Source: Bacteroidaceae bacterium (GTDB lineage: Bacteria; Bacteroidota; Bacteroidia; Bacteroidales; Bacteroidaceae). Taken from it: a DNA stretch of 33,955 nt. The stretch spans positions 1 through 33,955 of the forward strand of contig JAFTAJ010000021.1 of NCBI GenBank assembly GCA_017458585.1. The letters run 5' to 3'. The notes under the pieces were generated by a model. The model saw only the letters and a list, made by a program, of their open reading frames with translations. It made no database searches and was not told the DNA's origin. Every line of letters starts with the position of its first letter. Position 1 is the stretch's first letter. Positions 13,485 through 21,084 of the stretch are shown one piece after another. Position numbers and translations under genes: made by a program.

Positions 13485-16401
13485 ATACAAAAACGTTGCC
13501 ATGCTGCTCGCAGCATTAGTGCTATGCTGCACTGCTGCCATGGCTCAGCAGAAGCAGATGCTCTTTGGTCTTGTGAGGGACAACCTCACTCGCGAGATAT
13601 TGGCAGGAGTGCATGTGTACATCTATTCAGATACCACACTGATAGATGAAGGGCTTACAGACATGCAGAACTGCATAACCGGCGATGGTGAGCACGGCCT
13701 TTGGATTGGTGAAGTGCCAGCAGAAGGTGGAACATTCCGTTTCGTATTCAAGAAGGCCGGCTATGAAACCGTTGAGCGCGTGGAAACAATTAAGCCGGGC
13801 AAGAAATCTGCCGGATGGCGGTTGGCCTTCAACACCGACATGCAGCGTGAAAGGAACGTCCATACCCTCGGTGAGGCTACAGTGAAAGCTACACAGGTAA
13901 AGTTTTACTACAGGGGTGACACTGTTGTCTATAACGCCGATGCCTTCAATCTTGCAGAGGGGTCTATGCTTGACAATCTTATCAGGCAGCTCCCTGGTGC
14001 GGAGCTTAGTGATAATGGCGAGATAACCCTTGATGGCAAACATGTGAAAGCCCTTCTTCTCAACGGCGAGGACTTCTTTAAGGGCAAGAACAAAATAATG
14101 CTTGAGAACTTGCCGGCGTACATGGTAAAGAATGTGCAGGCATACGAGAAGGTGGACGATAAAGATAAAGCCCTTGGCAAAAAGCATGGCGAGTTCATAC
14201 TTGACGTAAATCTCAAACGCCAGTACACCCTCAACGCTTTGGGAAATATAGAGGCAGGTATTGGTAGCGAGAGCCGTTATCTCGCGCGTCTTTTCGCTAT
14301 GCGTCTTACCAAGGCTTCACGCCTTACTCTATATGCCAATCTCAACAATCTCAACGATGTCCGCAAGCCTGGTGAGAACAGCAACTGGACACCAGAAAGC
14401 ATGCCCACGGGTATGCTCTCACAAAAGGCGGGAGGGTTCGACTACCTTGTCAAACCTCAGAAATCTACATTTAAATTCAACGGAAATATAGATATAAAGT
14501 ATCAGGATGCAGACAACTATACTGAAACCACACGAGAAAATTTTCTCAGTGGAGGCAATACTTTCATGCGCAGCAGCGCCAATAGCAGCAATGATAATTT
14601 GAATCTGAGTACCAGCCATAAACTCAAGTTTACAGGCAGCGATGAAATAACAGGCGTGGATATTAATTCCTCGCTTAGCTATCGACATTACAACTTACGC
14701 AGTGGCAATATTGGAGCCACATTCGCTACTGACCCATTTACATACACTGATAGCCGTTCACTCCTTGACAGTATTCAGACTATGCAAGGTGATAATTTGC
14801 GTCGCCTCATGCTAAATCGCTATTTGCAAAGCAACAAGGCAGACGGATGGAACACCAATACCAATCTGTTTATCATCCCAGCAAAGAGAATAGGCCGCGG
14901 ATTTATAGCGTTGCCCATATCTGTCTACTATTTTGCTGCTAAGGACAATACCTTCAGCCAATACGGAATCAAATATCCCAACCAGACCTCATCGCAAAGC
15001 GATGTATTCCAAAACACTTACACTCACCAGAAGCCCAACACTATGTTCCGTTACTTCATCCGCCCTTTGTTCAGTAAAAACCTTGGCGGTAGGAAAGGAA
15101 ACAGAAATTATATAAAGATATTTCCAGAGATAGGACAGAGCATAAAGCATCAGGACAACAACCGATACGACCTTGCCATCTTGCCTGAATGGGGCGACGG
15201 CACAGACTATGTTGTCGGCGAGCTGCCCTCTACCATTGATTACAAATTGCAGACACTCGACCTACAGAATAGCTATCGTCTGCATGAGTATGACAATTAT
15301 CAGGGTGTTACCACAGAATATGAATACTATTATGAGCCGGAAGAGGAAACCGATCGCCAGTGTGATATCAGCCTTTGGGCAAGTGTGAAGGCGACTCGGC
15401 ACAATTATCGTTTAGATTACTCTCGCGGTGTATATTCTGGTATAACGAGGCGCACCACTGTATTGTATAATCCACAGATTGAGGTCACGTACGCGTGGGA
15501 TGAAGGTCGAAAAAAACTGGAACTGGAGTACGAACTTGACCAAATGTCTCCAGACATGGTTAGTTTCGTAGATGTGGAGAACAATACCGACCCTCTCAAC
15601 ATCTACTATGGAAATCCTGATTTGGAAAACAAAACGACACACAATCTAAGCCTTAGCTATACCGGCAACAGCACAAAACGGCAGACGGCCTTCTCTTCTA
15701 AACTTACTTGCCATGCTTCCGTCAATGATATAGCCTACGCCTATACTTACGACCACAATACGGGTGTACGCCATTATAGACCACAGAACATAAATGGCAA
15801 CTATTGGCTTTACGGTTATGCCACTTATAGCGTTCCTCTTGACAAAACACGGAATATTATGCTATATAATTCCACCACAGCTAATTATGAGCGTGGCGTG
15901 GATATGCTCAGCGAAGATGACGCTGTGGCTCCAATACGTAGCATTGTCAACAGGTGGCGCGGCACTGAGACACTGAGACTTACCTATAAACTCGGCAAGC
16001 ATACTCTCGGGGTGAAGGGCAGTATAGACGGCAGTTATGTAACATCTTCACGTCCCGACTTCGAGTCGTTCAAGATTTTTAATTTCAACTATGGTCTCAC
16101 TGCTCTTGTGAAATTGCCATGGGCGATGGAAATATCCACCGACCTTACTATGTATAGCCGCCGCGGATATGCTACCGGTTCATCAAACGCTAACGACCTC
16201 GTGTGGAACGGACGCCTTACCAAGAGTTTTCCAAAGCTCGGCCTTACCTTCATGCTTGACGGATTCGACATCCTCAATCAACTCTCCAACGTTACCACTG
16301 TGATTAATTCGCAAGGTCGTACAGAAACTTATCGTAATTCACTGCCACGTTATATTATGCTGCACCTTATCTGCAGGCTAAGCCACAAACCGAGGCCTTA
16401 G
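13471..16401 (+). CDS. Outer-membrane beta-barrel protein, TonB-dependent-receptor-like
   Basis: I choose ATG 13471, which gives MAVFRYKNVAMLLAALVLCC and a signal peptide ending near AMAQQ; an upstream in-frame ATG at 13390 would bury the signal peptide. The mature protein (976 residues with signal) starts with a carboxypeptidase-regulatory-like domain (MLFGLVRDNLTREILAGVHV), then a plug-like domain (LIRQLPGAELSDNGEITLDG, LLNGEDFFKGKNKIMLENLP). A long beta-barrel rich in alternating aromatic strands runs to the C terminus (LPRYIMLHLICRL). This resembles the Bacteroidetes outer-membrane barrel families related to SusC/FecA. There is no FecA-type N-terminal signalling domain. It overlaps the preceding gene by 14 nt and is probably controlled by the ECF sigma factor. 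Its substrate is unknown. Confidence 0.85.
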   Translation: MAVFRYKNVAMLLAALVLCCTAAMAQQKQMLFGLVRDNLTREILAGVHVYIYSDTTLIDEGLTDMQNCITGDGEHGLWIGEVPAEGGTFRFVFKKAGYETVERVETIKPGKKSAGWRLAFNTDMQRERNVHTLGEATVKATQVKFYYRGDTVVYNADAFNLAEGSMLDNLIRQLPGAELSDNGEITLDGKHVKALLLNGEDFFKGKNKIMLENLPAYMVKNVQAYEKVDDKDKALGKKHGEFILDVNLKRQYTLNALGNIEAGIGSESRYLARLFAMRLTKASRLTLYANLNNLNDVRKPGENSNWTPESMPTGMLSQKAGGFDYLVKPQKSTFKFNGNIDIKYQDADNYTETTRENFLSGGNTFMRSSANSSNDNLNLSTSHKLKFTGSDEITGVDINSSLSYRHYNLRSGNIGATFATDPFTYTDSRSLLDSIQTMQGDNLRRLMLNRYLQSNKADGWNTNTNLFIIPAKRIGRGFIALPISVYYFAAKDNTFSQYGIKYPNQTSSQSDVFQNTYTHQKPNTMFRYFIRPLFSKNLGGRKGNRNYIKIFPEIGQSIKHQDNNRYDLAILPEWGDGTDYVVGELPSTIDYKLQTLDLQNSYRLHEYDNYQGVTTEYEYYYEPEEETDRQCDISLWASVKATRHNYRLDYSRGVYSGITRRTTVLYNPQIEVTYAWDEGRKKLELEYELDQMSPDMVSFVDVENNTDPLNIYYGNPDLENKTTHNLSLSYTGNSTKRQTAFSSKLTCHASVNDIAYAYTYDHNTGVRHYRPQNINGNYWLYGYATYSVPLDKTRNIMLYNSTTANYERGVDMLSEDDAVAPIRSIVNRWRGTETLRLTYKLGKHTLGVKGSIDGSYVTSSRPDFESFKIFNFNYGLTALVKLPWAMEISTDLTMYSRRGYATGSSNANDLVWNGRLTKSFPKLGLTFMLDGFDILNQLSNVTTVINSQGRTETYRNSLPRYIMLHLICRLSHKPRP

Positions 16402-16456
16402 AACGCCTTGCCAAAACCGTTTTGCCATATATCAGAGAAATAATGGCCCTTTGCCG

Positions 16457-16536
16457 TTCTTAGGTCGCGGTTAATTTTTCTTTGGTCGCTGTTAGTTTTT
16501 CTTAGGTCGCGATTAGTTTTTCTTAGGTCGCGATTT
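16457..16536. repeat. 21-bp direct tandem repeat, 3.8 copies
   Basis: Units start at 16457, 16478, 16499 and 16520 with consensus TTCTTAGGTCGCGATTAGTTT; the last is partial. It lies 55 nt after the barrel gene and before the palindrome-promoter cluster. Its 7 x 3 length keeps frame, but there is no start codon and no other coding sign. Confidence 0.85.
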
Positions 16537-16541
16537 CATAA

Positions 16542-16664
16542 AATTGTAACCATTTTGTACCCTTAATTTTGGGGCTGAAAATGGGGTATGTCGCTATTTT
16601 TCAAACAGTTGATGTCTGGTTACAATTTTTGAAATTGTAACCTCGCGGAGAATATGTAACTTTG
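16542..16664 (+). promoter_or_regulatory. AATTGTAACC operator-like sites with two promoter-like elements
   Basis: A perfect inverted repeat GGTTACAATT-N5-AATTGTAACC occupies 16618-16642, and a single direct copy of AATTGTAACC lies at 16542-16551. ATTG within the right arm (16634-16637) stands 19 nt before TAACTTTG (16657-16664), so the palindrome covers the -33 region of a Bacteroidetes-type promoter. A second, weaker element TAATTTTG is at 16564-16571. A regulator binding the palindrome would block or modulate this promoter. Confidence 0.5.
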
Positions 16665-16714
16665 CCGCCGCTAACGCAAGAACTGCTTAAATATCTGATA
16701 AAATTTGATGAAAA

Positions 16715-16780
16715 ATGGAAAAAGAAAAAGATAAGAAAAGTAACCAAAAGAAAATAAAAAGAAAGGGGACATATTCGTAG
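16715..16780 (+). other. Possible 21-codon Lys-rich leader peptide
   Basis: ATG 16715 opens MEKEKDKKSNQKKIKRKGTYS and stops at TAG 16778-16780, inside a hairpin. It follows the promoter at 16634-16664. The composition is low-complexity and the sequence purine-rich, so it may be chance. Confidence 0.2.
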
Positions 16781-16799
16781 AAAATCTACTCCTATGTCC
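16767..16799 (+). other. Hairpin in the long leader before the first BspA-like gene
   Basis: GGACATA-ttc-GTAGA-aaa-TCTAC-tcc-TATGTCC forms 7 + 5 base pairs with a symmetric internal loop. No T-run follows directly, so it is not a typical terminator. It may be part of a small RNA or leader. Confidence 0.45.
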
Positions 16800-16834
16800 T
16801 GAAGAAGAAAAAAAAGAATAATTTTTGTTTTTTT

Positions 16835-16865
16835 TTTGCTATTTGAAAACGATGTTGTATTTTTG
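16835..16865 (+). promoter_or_regulatory. Promoter of the first BspA-like gene
   Basis: TTTG (16835-16838), a 19-nt spacer and TATTTTTG (16858-16865) match the Bacteroidetes promoter consensus in both elements and in spacing. Transcription should start near 16872, about 50 nt before the ATG at 16925. Confidence 0.7.
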
Positions 16866-16924
16866 CACCAAAGTATTAGCATATAAGATTTGACAATTTC
16901 ACAATTTGACCAAACGACTAACAA

Positions 16925-18790
16925 ATGAAAAGATTTTTGTTCTTGGCTGCCCTCCTGTGGGGAGCAGTGTGCGCTAATGCGTATTTTGAGGTGGGCGGCC
17001 TTAGGTATGAGGTGACTTCGGAGGAGGCTAAGACCTGCCGTGTCGTAAGGCTGGGATACGGCGTATACTATCAGATGGATGAAGTGTGGATTCCTGACGA
17101 GGTATATCACGAGGGTAATTATTACCGCGTCACCAAAATTGACGACGCTGCTTTCGTGTACTGCATGTGCACTTCAATGAGGCTGCCCAGCGGATTGGAA
17201 GGGCTGGGTTATCAGGCTTGCGCCTTCTGTCAGCGGCTGGAGGAGATTGAGCTGCCCGGTTCGCTGACAGCCATCGGCACAAGGGCGTTTCAGCACTGCC
17301 AAAATCTCAGGTCTGTAAGGATTCCCTACTCCGTGAGCAGGATAGATGACTATGCTTTCCTTGACTGCTGGAAGCTGGAGTCGGTGGATTTGCCCAACGT
17401 GGAGTCTGTAGGCGAGGGCGCGTTCCAGAACTGCAACAGCCTGCGCTCGCTGCATTTCTCATATAACTTCCGCAGCTTCGGGAGGTCGGCGTTCCCATAC
17501 GAGAATATAGAGAGTATCTCTATTGATGGCGGCAATCCGAACTTTGACTGTCGCAACAACTGCAACGGGCTGGTGGAGAGTGCCACCGCCACGATGGTGA
17601 TGGCATGTAAGAACACAAAGATTCCATCGACCGTAACTAGGCTGGGCGACTGGTTGTTCCGAGGGTTTGGCTTTGAGACATACGATGTGCCCAATCATAT
17701 TACGGGGCTTGGAAAGGGAGTCTTTGATTCATGCAAAAATCTGAAGTCGGTGACGATTCCCAGCGGTGTGACCGAGTTGGACGATTACCTGTTTAACGGA
17801 TGCAGCAGTATGACTGAGTTTACTATTCCCGACCAAATCACCCGCTTAGGTGGATGGGTGTTGACGGGCACGGGCATTGAAGAGATTGTCATACCTGCCT
17901 CCACAGTGGATATAGCTAACAAGGCGTTCAGCGAGTGCCCCAAACTAAAGGCGCTGAGAGTGGATGAGGGCAACGCCAAGTATGACAGCCGTGACAACTG
18001 CAACAGCCTGATAGAAACACAGACGGATGCTCTCATTATTCTGGCTACTCCTAATTCGTTTATTCCGGAAGGGGTGAAGGTGCTGACCAGCAATTGCATA
18101 GATCGTATAACACTGGACTACCTCGAGGTGCCGGAGAGCGTGGTTGAGGTTAGGGAAGGCGCTTTTTGCAGAAGCAATATTAAAAAGATTAAAGTGCTTT
18201 GCACCAATGCACAGTGGCACGACTATTATGCCTTCGACCCGATAAACAATAATAGCACGGTTTACTCGGTGCAGCTGCCGGAGGGGATGACGGAAATCAA
18301 CTTCTCGCTGCCGAGTAGTCTGTCGGTTCTGATTATACCCTCGACGGTGGAAAAACTGAGAGCCACTCAGTTCAATCACTTGGTATCGTGTGGTTATTAT
18401 ACAAAAAATCTGCATCACATCGTTTGTCTGGCCAAAACGCCCCCCATGCCCAACTGGGAGTATGGCAATATGAGCGACCCGGGATATTATCCTTTTGACA
18501 ACTACGAAGATTGTACGCTGTATGTGCCCAAGGGCTGTGGAGAGGCATATCGCAACCATCCCTGGGAGTGGTCTAAATTTAAAGAGATAAAGGAATTGAC
18601 GGCTGGTGATGTAAATGCCGACGGCAACCGCAACACGGCCGACGTGGTGGCCATTTACAGCTATATAATCAACGGCACGGAGTCTGGCATCATCGACTAT
18701 TTTGCCGACGTGGACGAAAACCTTAAAGTCAATACTGCCGACGTGGTCAATGTGTATAAATTGATTATTGAAGGCGACGCTGGGCAATAA
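16925..18790 (+). CDS. BspA-like leucine-rich-repeat surface protein with dockerin-like C terminus
   Basis: The 621-residue protein begins MKRFLFLAALLWGAVCANA, a signal peptide. From about residue 70 to 540 it has BspA/TpLRR-type repeats of the form AFxxCxxLxxIxLPxSLxxIGxxAF, for example AFQHCQNLRSVRIPYSVSRI. Such proteins are exported, bind host or bacterial surfaces and are common in oral and gut Bacteroidales. Residues 561-621 are dockerin-like: two calcium loops, DVNADGNRNTAD and DVDENLKVNTAD, each followed by an amphipathic helix. In cellulosomes dockerins bind cohesins; outside them their partner is often unknown. There is no T9SS C-terminal domain. It is paralogous to the next BspA-like gene, with which it shares its last 186 nt almost exactly. 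It has its own promoter. Confidence 0.9.
   Translation: MKRFLFLAALLWGAVCANAYFEVGGLRYEVTSEEAKTCRVVRLGYGVYYQMDEVWIPDEVYHEGNYYRVTKIDDAAFVYCMCTSMRLPSGLEGLGYQACAFCQRLEEIELPGSLTAIGTRAFQHCQNLRSVRIPYSVSRIDDYAFLDCWKLESVDLPNVESVGEGAFQNCNSLRSLHFSYNFRSFGRSAFPYENIESISIDGGNPNFDCRNNCNGLVESATATMVMACKNTKIPSTVTRLGDWLFRGFGFETYDVPNHITGLGKGVFDSCKNLKSVTIPSGVTELDDYLFNGCSSMTEFTIPDQITRLGGWVLTGTGIEEIVIPASTVDIANKAFSECPKLKALRVDEGNAKYDSRDNCNSLIETQTDALIILATPNSFIPEGVKVLTSNCIDRITLDYLEVPESVVEVREGAFCRSNIKKIKVLCTNAQWHDYYAFDPINNNSTVYSVQLPEGMTEINFSLPSSLSVLIIPSTVEKLRATQFNHLVSCGYYTKNLHHIVCLAKTPPMPNWEYGNMSDPGYYPFDNYEDCTLYVPKGCGEAYRNHPWEWSKFKEIKELTAGDVNADGNRNTADVVAIYSYIINGTESGIIDYFADVDENLKVNTADVVNVYKLIIEGDAGQ
18605..18790 (+). repeat. 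Near-identical dockerin-coding segment, copy 1
   Basis: Comparison with 20851-21036 shows four differences in 186 nt, all silent and all in the first ~80 nt; the last ~110 nt through the stop are identical. The rest of the two genes has clearly diverged. Confidence 0.9.
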
Positions 18791-18982
18791 TTTTGCGGTT
18801 TACGCGATTCGGGGACTGAACCGCGACTATGGTATGAAAAGCACGCCATCAACGACTATGTGTATTATACCGTAACTCTCGAAGACGATGTGCCCCTTGA
18901 CGAAAATGCCCCTCTCGCCGAAAGTGTCGATTTCTATGTCAGGATTTCAAAGGTCGGCAGTTTGGGAATTCACAGGCAGTAG
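18791..18982 (+). pseudogene. Open, coding-like relic without start codon
   Basis: Immediately after the BspA stop, in the same frame, 63 codons stay open to TAG 18980-18982. They read like real protein: EKHAINDYVYYTVTLEDDVP, then LDENAPLAESVDFYVRISK. There is no ATG in the frame. It could be the tail of a gene whose 5' part was lost when the dockerin segment was copied in. I do not recognise the family. The remainder of the gap to 19086 is AT-rich and holds a weak promoter and a TCAATTT array. Confidence 0.4.
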
Positions 18983-19003
18983 TCATTTTTTTACCCCAAA
19001 TAT

Positions 19004-19034
19004 TTTATCAGTTCGCAGATATTGATTTCCTTTG
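19004..19034 (+). promoter_or_regulatory. Weak promoter candidate for the second BspA-like gene
   Basis: TTTA (19004-19007), 19 nt, then TTCCTTTG (19027-19034): one mismatch in each element against TTTG and TAnnTTTG, with correct spacing. Confidence 0.3.
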
Positions 19035-19049
19035 CAGAAAAGATTTCGT

Positions 19050-19082
19050 TTTTTCAATTTTTTCATTTTTTCAATTCTTGAA
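19050..19082. repeat. TCAATTTTT/TCATTTTTT array before the second BspA-like gene
   Basis: Three to four degenerate T-rich units of the TCAATTT class end 5 nt before the ATG at 19087. Confidence 0.6.
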
Positions 19083-19086
19083 TTCT

Positions 19087-21036
19087 ATGAGAGTTTTTCT
19101 TTTATCTATTGTCTTTTGTCTGCTGTCCGCTCTCTGCGCCGGCGCGCAGACGTTTGAGGTGGGCAATGTGAAGTATTCCGTGCTTTCCGCCGAGGAAAAG
19201 ACGGCGTGCATTGAGAGCACCCCGCGCTGGTCTTCCGATGACATCTGGATTCCCGACGAGGTCTATTATAACGGCGAATATTACACGGTGCGAAAGGCGG
19301 GCCCCAGTTCCTTTGTCTACAGCTACAGCAAAAACATCCGCCTGCCCAGCGGGCTGAGGGAGATTGCCAAAGGCGCCTTCTGGGCGTGCTGGGGTCTGCA
19401 CAGCATTGACCTGCCGTGGAGCCTTGAGGTGATAGGTGACAATGCGTTCTACAACTGCGCCCTCGAGAGCATCAATATCCCCGGGTCAGTACGCTCCATC
19501 GGCTCGAGAGCCTTTGCCGACTGCACCATCTTGGCTTCGGTGGAGCTCAACGGCGGCACGGAGAGCATCGGCTCGGGAGTCTTCGCCGGATGTAAAAAAC
19601 TGCGCAGCATCACGGTGCCATGGACGGTGAAGGAAATTGGCGCGGGGGCATTTCCCTACAATATTATTGAGAGTCTGAGCGTGGAGGCCGGCAATCCGAA
19701 GTTTGACAGCCGCAACAACTGCAACGGTATTGTGGAGAGTGCTACTGCCACATTGGTGGTGGCTTGCAAGAACACGAAGATTCCTTCCTCTGTTTCAAAG
19801 CTGGGCGACTATGTGTTCAGTGGCGCCGACTTCGCAGAGTTTGACATTCCGAAGACCATCAACAGCCTCGGTACGGGTGTGTTCCAAGGCTGCGGCAACC
19901 TGACGAGGGTAGGCATCCATAGTGGCATTACGGAGCTGCCGACTGCCACATTTGCGCAGTGCGGCTTCACGGAGTTTATTGTGCCCGAGACGGTGACGAA
20001 GATAGGCAGCGATTTGTTCTACGGCTGCACCAAACTGACTAACGTCACCCTGCACGACGGCATCACCGAGGTGCCCGACAGGATGTGCTTTGGATGTACA
20101 GAGCTGAAGGAGTTCACTTTCCCACCCACAGTTACGCGCATTGGAGCTGAGGCATTCCGCGATACGGGGCTGACCGAGGTGACCATTCCTGCGGCTACCA
20201 CAGAGGTGGCGCCCACAGCATACGCTTACTGCTCACTCAAGCACCTGACGGTGGAGGAGGGTAACACGAAGTATGACAGCCGCAACGACTGCAACAGCAT
20301 CATCGAAACAGAGACCAATACTCTGGTGCTCGGCACGCCTGCCACGGTTATCCCCGACGACGTGGAGACGTTGGCAGAAAACGCTTTTCATGGAGTCAAG
20401 ATGGACTACCTCGAGGTGCCGGAGAGCGTGACGGATATAAAGCAGAGTGCATTCAACGTAAGTGCCATTGACAAAGTAAATATCAAGGCCAATATTACGA
20501 AATTGGAGAATTACACTTTCAATAACACAGGGGTGGACGTTCTCTCGCTTCCGCCTACGCTGGTCTCTATCGGGCAATACGCCATTCCGCCGAGGGTGAA
20601 GACGCTGGTGCTGCCTGCCTCGGTGAAGACGCTGCACTACTATGTGCACAACGGTTACAATCTCAGCACGGTGGTGTGCCTCGGCACCGAGCCGCCGGGA
20701 CCGTATGACGGTTATGCGGGTGTAGCGCCGTTCCTCGACCAGCACTATGGAAGCGTTACGCTTTACGTGCCCAAGGGAAGCCTCGAAACCTACCAAAACA
20801 ATGAGTGGGTGTGGAGCCGGTTTGCGAATATCAAGGAGCTGCCGCTGCGCGGTGACGTCAATGCCGACGGCAACCGCAACACGGCCGACGTGGTGGCCAT
20901 CTACAGCTATATCATCAACGGCACGGAGTCTGGCATCATCGACTATTTTGCCGACGTGGACGAAAACCTTAAAGTCAATACTGCCGACGTGGTCAATGTG
21001 TATAAATTGATTATTGAAGGCGACGCTGGGCAATAA
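19087..21036 (+). CDS. BspA-like leucine-rich-repeat surface protein with dockerin-like C terminus (second copy)
   Basis: I start at ATG 19087 (MRVFLLSIVFCLLSALCAGAQ, a clean signal peptide) rather than at the in-frame TTG 19078, which lies in a repeat. The 649-residue protein has the same plan as its upstream paralogue: a short N-terminal domain (FEVGNVKYSVLSAEEKT), about 20 TpLRR units (AFYNCALESINIPGSVRSIG and similar) and a 61-residue dockerin-like end with two calcium loops. Shared blocks such as NCNGIVESATATLVVACKNT and KIPSSV show common descent, while most repeats differ in number and sequence. Export to the cell surface is expected. Possible functions are adhesion or binding of a cohesin-like partner; neither can be shown here. 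It uses more GC-ending codons than the paralogue. Confidence 0.9.
   Translation: MRVFLLSIVFCLLSALCAGAQTFEVGNVKYSVLSAEEKTACIESTPRWSSDDIWIPDEVYYNGEYYTVRKAGPSSFVYSYSKNIRLPSGLREIAKGAFWACWGLHSIDLPWSLEVIGDNAFYNCALESINIPGSVRSIGSRAFADCTILASVELNGGTESIGSGVFAGCKKLRSITVPWTVKEIGAGAFPYNIIESLSVEAGNPKFDSRNNCNGIVESATATLVVACKNTKIPSSVSKLGDYVFSGADFAEFDIPKTINSLGTGVFQGCGNLTRVGIHSGITELPTATFAQCGFTEFIVPETVTKIGSDLFYGCTKLTNVTLHDGITEVPDRMCFGCTELKEFTFPPTVTRIGAEAFRDTGLTEVTIPAATTEVAPTAYAYCSLKHLTVEEGNTKYDSRNDCNSIIETETNTLVLGTPATVIPDDVETLAENAFHGVKMDYLEVPESVTDIKQSAFNVSAIDKVNIKANITKLENYTFNNTGVDVLSLPPTLVSIGQYAIPPRVKTLVLPASVKTLHYYVHNGYNLSTVVCLGTEPPGPYDGYAGVAPFLDQHYGSVTLYVPKGSLETYQNNEWVWSRFANIKELPLRGDVNADGNRNTADVVAIYSYIINGTESGIIDYFADVDENLKVNTADVVNVYKLIIEGDAGQ
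20851..21036 (+). repeat. Near-identical dockerin-coding segment, copy 2
   Basis: Partner of 18605-18790, with 182 of 186 positions identical by eye. Similarity continues a few bases past the stop and then ends. Confidence 0.9.
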
Positions 21037-21084
21037 TTGTGCGTTTTCCGCGTTATTATATGTTGTAACGCACACGCACATACT

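Noticed and set aside
16402-16456. Terminator hairpin after the barrel gene (GCCAAAAC-c-GTTTTGCC)
   Set aside because: The loop is too tight and no T-run follows.
16601-17110. Minus-strand open frame across the promoter region and start of the first BspA-like gene
   Set aside because: Low-complexity, overlaps a well-supported gene and promoter, and shows no recognisable domain.
18605-18790. Type IX secretion C-terminal signal on the BspA-like proteins
   Set aside because: The tail has two dockerin calcium loops and no CTD-type beta-sandwich or terminal lysine pattern, although sprA is nearby.
19078-19086. TTG start of the second BspA-like gene
   Set aside because: ATG three codons later begins a standard signal peptide; the TTG lies in a repeat array.
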